A stretch of 7,259 bases of DNA. Origin: Trueperaceae bacterium. Its GTDB lineage: Bacteria; Deinococcota; Deinococci; Deinococcales; Trueperaceae. The stretch covers positions 1 through 7,259 of the forward strand of contig PXAU01000028.1 in assembly GCA_003567075.1 (NCBI GenBank), given 5' to 3'. The notes beneath the pieces were generated by a model. It worked only from the letters and a program-made list of their open reading frames with translations, was not told where the DNA came from and made no database searches. Below are positions 1-5,716 of this stretch, piece after piece; position 1 is the stretch's first letter; each line of letters starts with the position of its first letter. Position numbers and translations under genes: made by a program.

Positions 1-482
1 CCCTCACCGAAGCGGCCGCCGATGCGCTGGCCGCGCGCCTGCCGGACGGCATCGACGTGCTGGTGACGCCGGAGGTCAAGGCGCTGCCGCTGGCGCACGC
101 GCTGTCGGTGCGTAGCGGCGTGCCGTACGTGGTGGTGCGGAAGACGGAGAAGCCGTACATGGTCGGCGCGCGCCGCCACACCGTGCTGTCGATCACCACC
201 GGCACGCCCCAGGACCTGGTGATCGACGGGGCCGACATGCCGCGCCTGCGCGGCCGGCGCGTGGCGATCGTCGACGACGTCGTCTCCACCGGTGGCACCC
301 TCAGCGCGCTCACCGAACTGCTCGAGGACGTGGGCGCCAGCGTCGTCGCGACGCTGGTGGTGTTCACCGAAGGCGACGCGCGCGAGGACGTGATCGCGCT
401 CGGCCACCTGCCGCTCTACCCGGCCGATGCCAGCGGGGCCGCTGCCGACGCGCGTCGCGACGGCGGATCGACGGAGGGATGA
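1..482 (+). CDS. Type I phosphoribosyltransferase, adenine phosphoribosyltransferase-like (5' partial)
   Basis: The reading frame is open from base 3 to the TGA at 480-482, so the gene begins outside the window; about 159 residues are visible. The hallmark is the PRPP-binding loop VAIVDDVVSTGGT (bases 261-299): hydrophobic strand, two acidic residues, then the S/T-T-G-G phosphate loop of type I phosphoribosyltransferases. Upstream, a short helix leads to DVLVTPEVKALPLAHAL, then a strand and an RKxxKPYM segment, a layout seen in APRT/xanthine-PRT-like proteins. Known for the family: transfer of a base to the ribose 5-phosphate of PRPP, giving a nucleotide and pyrophosphate in the cytosol. Which base is used cannot be read from the sequence; purine salvage is the best guess, and a PRT-fold regulator is possible. 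The GTG at 57 is an internal codon, not the start, because homologous sequence continues upstream. The stop overlaps an ATG at 479, and dnaG follows 22 bases later, suggesting cotranscription. Confidence 0.85.
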   Translation, partial: LTEAAADALAARLPDGIDVLVTPEVKALPLAHALSVRSGVPYVVVRKTEKPYMVGARRHTVLSITTGTPQDLVIDGADMPRLRGRRVAIVDDVVSTGGTLSALTELLEDVGASVVATLVVFTEGDAREDVIALGHLPLYPADASGAAADARRDGGSTEG

Positions 483-504
483 AGGCGCGTCTGCGCTGAA
501 CGCG

Positions 505-2358
505 ATGGTGGACGACGCGAAGGAGCGGATCCGCGCACGGGTCGATCTGGCGCAGCTGATCGGCGAGCAAGGGGTGCTCAAGCCGGCCGGCCGCGGGCAG
601 CTCAAGGGCCTGTGCCCGTTCCACGCCGAGAAGACACCGTCCTTCCACGTGCACGTGGAGCGCGGCTTCTTCTACTGTTTCGGCTGCGGCGCCAAGGGTG
701 ACGCCTTCGACTTCGTGATGCGCACCCGCGGCGTGGAGTTCGTCGAGGCCTTGACGCTGCTGGGCGAGCGGACCGGCGTACCGGTCGAGCCGGCCTCGCC
801 GCGCAGCGGCCGGCGGCGCGACCTGCAGGAGGTGAACGCCCTCGCGCTGGCGTTCTTCCGCGCCCAGCTCGAGCGTGGCCCGGCGCTCGACTACCTGCTC
901 GGGCGCGGGCTCAGCCGCGAGAGCCTGGAGCACTGGGAGCTCGGCTACGCCCCCGACGCCTGGGACGGGCTGCTGAAGCACGCCCTCGCGAAGGGCGTAC
1001 GCGACGACGACCTGATGGCCGCCGGGCTGCTCTCCGAGCACGAGCGCGGGCGCCGCTACGACCGGTTCCGAGACCGGGTCGTGTTCCCGATCCGCGACGC
1101 CTTGGGCCGCCTGCTCGGCTTCGCCGGGCGGGTGCTCGGTGACGCGCAACCGAAGTACCTCAACACGCCCGAGACGGAGCTGTTCAAGAAGTCGACCCTG
1201 CTCTACGGCCTCGACCGCGCACGTGGCGCCATCCGTGCCTCGGGCGAGGTGATCGTGGTCGAGGGCTATATGGACGTGATCGCGCTCCACCAGGAGGGCT
1301 TTCCGAATGCCGTGGCCTCGCTAGGGGCCACGCTCACCAGCGAGCAGGCCGAGGCGCTGGCACGGCTCGACGTCCAGCGCGTGCTGCTGGCCTTCGACGC
1401 CGACGAGGCCGGTCAGCGGGCGGTGTTGTCGGGCCTGGACCAGAGCGTGGGACGGCGCTTCCTGGTGCAGGCCGTGAGCGTGCCGACCGGCAAGGACCCT
1501 GCCGACATGGTGCTGAGCGGCCAACGCGAGGCCTTCGCGGCCGCACTGCGCTCGGGCGTCTCCGAGGTGGCGTTCCGTTTCGAGCGCGTGGTGGGGCAGT
1601 TCGACACCACCAGCGACGAGGGTCGCCGCGGCGTGCTGGAAGCCTTGGCCGAGGCGCTGCAGCCACGGGACGTGTCCGACCCGGTGGCGAGCGAGTTGCG
1701 GCGCTTGGTGGTGGATCACCTCGGGCTCGACGGCGCGCGCCTGGATGCCTGGCTGGCGGCGCGGCGGCCCCGGCGCCTGGATACCACCGCGGTGGCCGGG
1801 ATGCGCCGCCGAGCGGCCGACCTGAGCCCAGTGCGGGTGCTCGAGTTGGAGGCCATCGGCCTGATGCTGCTCGAGCCCGAGCGCCTGCGCGAGCGCGTGC
1901 AGGCCTCGTTGGCGATGCTGCCGCCGAGCGGCGAGACCTCGGAGTTGGTGGCCTTCGCGGAGCTGTGCGAGCGGCACGACTACGACGACGCCGCGGTGGT
2001 CGCCGCGCTCAACGCCCGCGACGGCAGCGAGCGGGTGCTGGAACGCATCCTCGCGCACGCCACCCGCGACGCCTCGGAGCGGCCCCTCGACGTCGACCGG
2101 CGGCTCGAGCAGCAGCTCGCGCGGGTGCGCGAGGCCCACCTGATGGCCGCCAAGGCACGACGGGAGGAGCGCCTGATGGAGCGTTGGGAAGTGTTGCGCA
2201 AGGTGATCGAGGACCCCGCCACGCCAGCCGCGGCGTTGCGCGAGGCCTACGCCGATTTGGCCGCGATCCGCGACGTGCAGGTCGCGCGCGAAGGCGAGCG
2301 CCAGCTGCAGTTGGGCGAGCGGACGCGCTACGGCGGGCGCCGGCGTCCCTCGCGTTGA
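505..2358 (+). CDS. dnaG: DNA primase DnaG
   Basis: Replicative primase, which makes short RNA primers for lagging-strand synthesis together with the DnaB helicase. The protein has 617 residues when started at ATG 505. The N-terminal zinc finger is CPFH...CFGC, with Cys37, His40, Cys58 and Cys61, followed by the RNA-polymerase-like core signature YDRFRDRVVFPI from residue 185 and PKYLNTPET. The TOPRIM domain shows Glu253 in EGYMD, Asp298 and Asp300 in FDADEAG, and GKDPAD at 329-334; these acidic residues bind the catalytic metals. The rest is a helical C-terminal region ending in a basic GGRRRPSR tail, the expected position of the helicase-binding domain, although I cannot recognise it by motif. 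Start choice: an in-frame ATG at 427 would add 26 low-complexity residues and overlap the upstream gene by 56 bases. Starting at 505 places the first zinc ligand at residue 37, close to Cys40 of E. coli DnaG. ATG 505 lacks a good Shine-Dalgarno sequence, so the exact start is less sure than the identity. Confidence 0.96.
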   Translation: MVDDAKERIRARVDLAQLIGEQGVLKPAGRGQLKGLCPFHAEKTPSFHVHVERGFFYCFGCGAKGDAFDFVMRTRGVEFVEALTLLGERTGVPVEPASPRSGRRRDLQEVNALALAFFRAQLERGPALDYLLGRGLSRESLEHWELGYAPDAWDGLLKHALAKGVRDDDLMAAGLLSEHERGRRYDRFRDRVVFPIRDALGRLLGFAGRVLGDAQPKYLNTPETELFKKSTLLYGLDRARGAIRASGEVIVVEGYMDVIALHQEGFPNAVASLGATLTSEQAEALARLDVQRVLLAFDADEAGQRAVLSGLDQSVGRRFLVQAVSVPTGKDPADMVLSGQREAFAAALRSGVSEVAFRFERVVGQFDTTSDEGRRGVLEALAEALQPRDVSDPVASELRRLVVDHLGLDGARLDAWLAARRPRRLDTTAVAGMRRRAADLSPVRVLELEAIGLMLLEPERLRERVQASLAMLPPSGETSELVAFAELCERHDYDDAAVVAALNARDGSERVLERILAHATRDASERPLDVDRRLEQQLARVREAHLMAAKARREERLMERWEVLRKVIEDPATPAAALREAYADLAAIRDVQVAREGERQLQLGERTRYGGRRRPSR

Positions 2359-2384
2359 CACTCCGTTCGGGCTGTTGCTATGGT
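2355..2384 (+). promoter_or_regulatory. Sigma70-type promoter for the V/A-ATPase operon
   Basis: A perfect -35 hexamer TTGACA at 2355-2360 is followed by an 18-base spacer and TATGGT at 2379-2384, which matches TATAAT at four of six positions. TGC directly precedes it, giving an extended -10 (TGnTATnnT). The predicted transcription start is near 2391. The -35 box overlaps the dnaG stop codon (TGA 2356-2358), and the nearest downstream gene is subunit G at 2511. Its position in front of an otherwise gapless operon supports it as the operon promoter. This is a consensus match only; no transcript evidence is available here. Confidence 0.65.
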
Positions 2385-2413
2385 TGGTCGGCTGCGTGTG
2401 AGGCGGGGAATGC

Positions 2414-2435
2414 CGGTCCGCACCGCGTTTTTTTT
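2414..2435 (+). terminator. Weak hairpin plus T8 tract: possible terminator or attenuator
   Basis: CGGT (2414-2417) pairs with ACCG (2422-2425) around a CCGC loop. Two bases then lead to a run of eight T's (2428-2435). An alternative stem pairs GCGG (2403-2406) with CCGC (2423-2426) across a 16-base loop. Both stems are short for an intrinsic terminator. It could end dnaG transcripts, but it also lies about 35-45 bases downstream of the predicted start of the ATPase transcript, where it could act as an attenuator. It is held as a weak call. Confidence 0.3.
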
Positions 2436-2498
2436 GCCTCCACAGCGCACACCATCGCAACTGACGGCCGCGGCCACCGGTCGTGGCGTCCTGTTTCC

Positions 2499-2506
2499 GA
2501 GGAGGG
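2499..2506 (+). promoter_or_regulatory. Ribosome-binding site fixing the TTG start of subunit G
   Basis: GAGGAGGG ends four bases before TTG 2511. The downstream frame has no ATG at all, and the in-frame codons just upstream do not resemble a subunit G N-terminus. This strong site is therefore the main reason for choosing the TTG. Confidence 0.7.
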
Positions 2507-2510
2507 CCGC

Positions 2511-2831
2511 TTGGCAACGCACGGCGATTCCCTACTGCACGACCTGATCCAGCACGAGAAGCAGCAGTCCGAACGCGTCGAGGCTGCTCGAGGCGAAGCC
2601 CAAGCGATCCTGGCGGCGGCCGAGAAGGAGGCCCGCGAGATCAGCCTGCGTGCGCAGCGTGAGGCCGACGAGGCGGCCGCCACGGCGGCCGAGGCGGCCA
2701 GGGCGGAGGCCGAGGCCATCAGCGAACGCGTCCTCGGCGCCGCGCGTGCGCGCGCCGAACACCTCCGCGAGTCCGCGGCCGCGCGCCGAGAGCGCGCCGT
2801 GCAGCACGTTCTGGAGCAGGTCCTGCCATGA
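2511..2831 (+). CDS. atpG: V/A-type ATP synthase/ATPase subunit G (peripheral stalk)
   Basis: Small stalk protein of 106 residues (called G in Thermus, H or G/H in other naming schemes). It pairs with subunit E to form the peripheral stalks that hold the A3B3 head against rotation by linking it to subunit I. After a short N-terminus (MATHGDSLLHDLIQHEKQQ), nearly the whole chain is an Ala/Glu/Arg-rich, uninterrupted helix with heptad-like spacing, typical of the right-handed coiled coil of this family. The C-terminus VLEQVLP resembles the tail of the Thermus subunit. It is slightly shorter than the roughly 120 residues I recall for Thermus, the difference being at the N-terminus. The start is a TTG supported by GAGGAGGG at 2499-2506. 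Its TGA (2829-2831) overlaps the ATG of subunit I by four bases, indicating translational coupling. It is the first gene of the ATPase operon. Confidence 0.88.
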   Translation: MATHGDSLLHDLIQHEKQQSERVEAARGEAQAILAAAEKEAREISLRAQREADEAAATAAEAARAEAEAISERVLGAARARAEHLRESAAARRERAVQHVLEQVLP

Positions 2832-4813
2832 TCACCCCGATGGACCAGTTGCTGCTCGTCGGGCGCAAGCCCGTCGCGCACGACGTGCTGGTCTCGCTGC
2901 AGAGCCTCGGGGTGGTGCACGTTGACCGGCTCGAGCCGACCGACGAAGGGCTCGAACGCTTCGCCCTCCCCGCCGACGAGCAGCACCGCAAGCAGGTATG
3001 GGATCGGGTCGTGGCGCGCGCCGGTGGTCTGCTGGTGGCATTGCGGGTCGATCCAGACGCGCCCGGCACCGGCAAGGGCGAGCTGCCGGCCGACCCCGAG
3101 GGTGTGGCCGAACGCGTCGACGCGGTCGGCGACCAGGTCGACGCGCTGCTGGCCGAGCGCGCGGACGTCGAGGAGGAGCTGGCGCTGGCCGAGCTGTACC
3201 TGCCGCTCTTCCGTGACCTCGCTCCCACGCTGGCGCAACTCGAGTCGTCCCGCTGGCTCGTCGGCGCGGCAACGCTGGTGCCGGCCACGTCGCTCGAGCG
3301 TCTACGGGGCGAACTCCAGCGCGAGCTCGAGGGCCGCTTCACGCTCTCCACCAAGACCCGCGGCCGTGAGGTGCTGGTGATCGTCGCCGCCATGCGCAGC
3401 GACGCCGCGGCCATGCGTGCCGCGCTCGGCAAGGCCGGCGCGGGCGAACTCCAGTTGCCCGAGCGCTACCGCCCCCTGGGCATCGCCAAGGCGGTGCACA
3501 CGATGGAGGAGCGCCAGCAGACGCTGCCCAGACGCCTCACCAGCATCGTCGGCGAGCTCGACAAGCTGGCGCTGCAGCATGGACCCAGGCTCAAGACGTT
3601 GCACCGGGTGGCGCAGAACCATCAGGAGCGGCTGGAGCGCCTGACCGACCTGGCCGAGGGCCGCTTCGCCTTCGCGCTGCAGGGGTGGGTGCCGAGCGTC
3701 GACCGCCAGAAGGTCGTCGACGCGCTGCAGCGGCAGTACAGCGACGCGCTGCTGGTGCGGCACCGCCCGGCCGACGAGCACCACGACGTCGGCGTGCCGG
3801 TGCGGCTCGAGAACGCGGCGTGGGCGCGGCCGTTCCAGGGCCTGCTGTCGGTGTTGGCACCACCGGCGTACGGCAGCTTCGATCCGACCTGGACCCTGGC
3901 GATCTTCTTCCCGCTCTTCTTCGGTGTGATCGTCGGCGACATGGCCTTCGGCATGATCTTCGCCTGGATCGCCTGGCTGCTGCGCAAGCGCGGCCACGCC
4001 GGGAAGGCCCTCTCGCTCGGCCCGCTCGGTATCGTCGTCCCACCCGACGCGCTGAAATGGATCTCGACGATCATGTTCTACAGCGCCGCCTGGACCGTCG
4101 TGTGGGGCTTCATCTACGGCGAGTTCTTCGGCACCTTCCTGGAGTACTTCCCGCCCGGCAACCCGGTCTTCTACCCGCCCAAGGAAGGCTACGACGGGAT
4201 GATCCAGATCCTGCTGTTCCGGGTCGAGATCTTCCTGCCGGTCATCCTGCTGGCGATCGCCTTCGGCGTCATCCAGGTGCTGGGTGGTTGGGTGATCCGC
4301 GTGGTCTACGGGATCAAGCACGGCGACATGAAGCACGTCTACGAAGGCATCGGCATGTTCGCCGGCCTGCTCGCCCTGGTCATCTTCGCCACCGCGTTCC
4401 TGTCCGACAACCTCAACCCCGTCGTCAACGGCATCGTGCTCGTCGGCTTCGCGGTCTTCCTGGTGTGCGTGGTGCTGGCCCGGATGCCGCTCATGCTCAT
4501 CGAGCTGGTGTCCAACGGCGGCAACATCCTCAGCTACCTCCGTCTCTTCGCCGTCGGACTGGCCGCGGCGCTTGTCGCAAAGCTCGTGACGGAGCTCGGC
4601 TTCGCCATCGCCGACTCACTCCCCATCATCGGGCCGATACTCGGGATCGTCGTCGGCGTCTTCGTCCATCTGTTGGCGCTCGTTCTGAAGATCATCGGGT
4701 ACACGCTTCAACCGTTGCGTCTGCACTACGTCGAGTTCTTCACCAAGTTCGGCTACTACGAGTCGTCCGGTCGTCCGTACCAGCCGTTCAAGCTCCTGGG
4801 AGGGAAACCATGA
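2828..4813 (+). CDS. atpI: V/A-type ATP synthase/ATPase subunit I (membrane subunit a)
   Basis: Stator of the membrane motor, providing the two half-channels through which ions reach the K ring. The protein has 661 residues, close to the roughly 650 of Thermus subunit I. Residues 1-340 form the cytosolic arm that binds the E/G stalks, starting MITPMDQLLLVGRK as in the family, with long charged helices around 92-126 and 225-275. From residue 355 it is membrane-embedded, with about eight hydrophobic segments: near 355-380, 410-437, 459-483, 506-524, 533-553, 558-590, 597-622 and the helix after 622. The family motif FFGVIVGDMAFG lies at 364-375. Key residues: Arg572 in SYLRLFAVG, and Gln628 and Arg631 in LQPLRLHYVEFF, which correspond to Arg563, Gln619 and Arg622 of Thermus at a constant offset of nine. 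The ATG overlaps the subunit G stop, and its own stop overlaps the subunit K start, each as ATGA. Confidence 0.97.
   Translation: MITPMDQLLLVGRKPVAHDVLVSLQSLGVVHVDRLEPTDEGLERFALPADEQHRKQVWDRVVARAGGLLVALRVDPDAPGTGKGELPADPEGVAERVDAVGDQVDALLAERADVEEELALAELYLPLFRDLAPTLAQLESSRWLVGAATLVPATSLERLRGELQRELEGRFTLSTKTRGREVLVIVAAMRSDAAAMRAALGKAGAGELQLPERYRPLGIAKAVHTMEERQQTLPRRLTSIVGELDKLALQHGPRLKTLHRVAQNHQERLERLTDLAEGRFAFALQGWVPSVDRQKVVDALQRQYSDALLVRHRPADEHHDVGVPVRLENAAWARPFQGLLSVLAPPAYGSFDPTWTLAIFFPLFFGVIVGDMAFGMIFAWIAWLLRKRGHAGKALSLGPLGIVVPPDALKWISTIMFYSAAWTVVWGFIYGEFFGTFLEYFPPGNPVFYPPKEGYDGMIQILLFRVEIFLPVILLAIAFGVIQVLGGWVIRVVYGIKHGDMKHVYEGIGMFAGLLALVIFATAFLSDNLNPVVNGIVLVGFAVFLVCVVLARMPLMLIELVSNGGNILSYLRLFAVGLAAALVAKLVTELGFAIADSLPIIGPILGIVVGVFVHLLALVLKIIGYTLQPLRLHYVEFFTKFGYYESSGRPYQPFKLLGGKP
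4798..4804 (+). promoter_or_regulatory. Strong ribosome-binding site of subunit K
   Basis: GGGAGGG lies five bases before ATG 4810, inside the last codons of subunit I. It is among the best Shine-Dalgarno sites in the operon. This fits the need for many K copies per complex (a ring) against one copy of I. Confidence 0.65.
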
Positions 4814-5109
4814 ACATGTTCGCTCGCGTTGTCGTCCTGCTGCTCGCCGCCGCTCCGCTCACGCTCGCCTTCGCGCAGAACGGCGACGGTCTCCGCGACG
4901 GCCTGATCGCCATCGGTGCCGCGCTCGCGATCGGCATCTCCGCCATCGCCACCGCCATGGCCATGGGACGCATCGGATCGGCTGGCGTCGGCGCGCTGGT
5001 CGAGCGTCCGCAGGCTTTCGGTCAGATCCTGATCTACCTGGTCATCGTCGAGACGATCATCATCTTCGGCTTCGTGATCGCCTTCTTGATCAACGGCCAG
5101 ATCGGATAA
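4810..5109 (+). CDS. atpK: V/A-type ATP synthase/ATPase subunit K (c-ring proteolipid)
   Basis: Proteolipid that forms the rotating ring and carries ions across the membrane (called L in Thermus). It has 99 residues. Residues 1-22 (MNMFARVVVLLLAAAPLTLAFA) look like a cleavable signal peptide ending in an AFA/Q cleavage site. Mature residues from about 23 form a single helical hairpin: helix 1 at about 30-53, loop GRIGSAGVGALVERPQ at 53-68, and helix 2 at about 71-96. The ion-binding carboxylate is Glu81 in VIVETIIIFG. A single hairpin after a signal sequence is the Thermus-type design, unlike the four-helix proteolipids of eukaryotes or Enterococcus. By alignment from the loop, the helix 1 position that holds Gln in Na+-binding rings is Met52 here, which favours protons; this is an inference. 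The start overlaps the subunit I stop and has a strong GGGAGGG site. Confidence 0.95.
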   Translation: MNMFARVVVLLLAAAPLTLAFAQNGDGLRDGLIAIGAALAIGISAIATAMAMGRIGSAGVGALVERPQAFGQILIYLVIVETIIIFGFVIAFLINGQIG

Positions 5110-5115
5110 TCTCAC

Positions 5116-5712
5116 GTGGCTGATCTCACGGCTCTGCTGGAACGAGAAGCCAGCGCCGAGATCGACGCCATCCTCTCCGAGGCGCGTGAGCGCGCCTCGG
5201 AGATCGTCGCGCAGGCCGAGCGAGAGTCGGAAGCCCTGGTGACGACGCGGCAGCGCGGCGCCGAGGCGCAGCGCGAGGCGACGCTGGTACGCGCCCAGAG
5301 CGCGGCCCAGCTGCAGGCCTCGGCACTCACGCTGCGGGCCCAGCACGAGGCGGTCGAATCGGTGTTCGAAGCCGCCGGCGAGCGGCTCGCCGCGCTCGCG
5401 GGCGACCCCAAGGCATACGAACCGGTGCTCACCAGCCTGCTGGAGGAAGCGGCCGCCGCGCTCGGGGCCGACGCCGTCAGCGAGGTGGAGGTGGCGAAGC
5501 GCGACGTGCGTCTGGCGAACAAGATCGCCAAGGCCGAAGGCCTCACGGCGCAGGTCGTGGCTGGGCCCGTCAGCGGTGGCGTGCGCGTCACCAGCGGTCG
5601 CGGCAGCAGCGTGGAGAACACGCTCGGGGTGCGCCTCGAGGCGTTGCGGGGCGAGCTGGCGTCGAGCGTGGCGCAGCTTCTCTTCGACGACGGCGACGAC
5701 GCGGAGGCCTGA
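5116..5712 (+). CDS. atpE: V/A-type ATP synthase/ATPase subunit E (peripheral stalk)
   Basis: Partner of subunit G in the peripheral stalks. It has 198 residues, near the 188 I recall for Thermus E. Residues 1-90 form a long Ala/Glu/Arg/Gln-rich coiled coil starting MADLTALLEREASAEIDAIL. Residues from about 95 form the globular head-binding domain, with GGVRVTSGRGSSVENTLGVRLE (residues 155-176) matching the conserved end-of-family strand and helix, then an acidic tail DDGDDAEA. The start is a GTG six bases after the subunit K stop. Only a weak GGA at 5104-5106 precedes it, and no ATG is available nearby, so initiation is probably coupled to translation of K. A perfect 13-bp inverted repeat lies 58 bases into the gene. 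The weak start and hairpin could keep E below K, as the complex needs about two E per K ring. Confidence 0.93.
   Translation: MADLTALLEREASAEIDAILSEARERASEIVAQAERESEALVTTRQRGAEAQREATLVRAQSAAQLQASALTLRAQHEAVESVFEAAGERLAALAGDPKAYEPVLTSLLEEAAAALGADAVSEVEVAKRDVRLANKIAKAEGLTAQVVAGPVSGGVRVTSGRGSSVENTLGVRLEALRGELASSVAQLLFDDGDDAEA
5174..5203 (+). repeat. Perfect 13-bp inverted repeat inside the subunit E gene
   Basis: The left arm TCTCCGAGGCGCG (5174-5186) and right arm CGCGCCTCGGAGA (5191-5203) are exact reverse complements around the four-base loop TGAG. The translated segment reads SEARERASE, itself a palindromic peptide. In RNA this would be a very stable hairpin near the 5' end of the subunit E coding region, 64 bases after the subunit K stop codon. 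Confidence 0.9.
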
Positions 5713-5716
5713 GCCG

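Larger units (their letters stand above)
2391..2510 (+). promoter_or_regulatory. Putative 5' leader of the ATPase operon
   Basis: About 120 bases lie between the predicted transcription start and the TTG start of subunit G. They hold a run of eight T's (2428-2435), which is striking in such GC-rich DNA, and a small hairpin with arms GCCAC (2473-2477) and GTGGC (2483-2487) around a five-base loop, ending 11 bases before the GAGGAGGG ribosome-binding site. A 45-codon reading frame starts at ATG 2410 and runs past the subunit G start. No known riboswitch or ribosomal-protein leader is recognisable. The leader boundaries depend on the promoter call. Confidence 0.35.

Noticed and set aside
268..283. 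Short GACGACGTCGTC-type palindrome in the phosphoribosyltransferase gene
   Set aside because: It follows from the Asp-Asp-Val-Val codons of the conserved PRPP-binding loop, so protein constraint explains it.
427..504. N-terminal extension of DnaG from ATG 427
   Set aside because: It adds 26 residues with no primase similarity, overlaps the phosphoribosyltransferase gene by 56 bases, and moves the zinc ligands away from their usual positions.
364..1290. Long minus-strand open frame opposite dnaG, and similar ones opposite the ATPase genes (1321-2517, 3302-4336, 4756-5724, 5588-6859)
   Set aside because: GC-rich genes with few stops on the opposite strand give such frames routinely. These translations are rich in Arg, Ala, Gln and His with no recognisable domain, and each lies opposite a well-supported gene.
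1965..2510. Upstream extension of the subunit G frame through the end of dnaG
   Set aside because: The translated extension is low-complexity Arg/Ala sequence, most of it overlapping dnaG. The subunit G similarity starts at the TTG 2511.
3685..4809. Long + strand open frame running into the subunit K gene from inside subunit I
   Set aside because: It is Arg/Pro/Ala-rich shadow sequence within the strongly supported subunit I gene. The real K protein begins at 4810 with a signal peptide and a strong ribosome-binding site.
5576..5716. Upstream extension of the subunit C frame
   Set aside because: It overlaps the conserved C-terminal part of subunit E in another frame. The family N-terminus YLNARVR begins just after ATG 5717.
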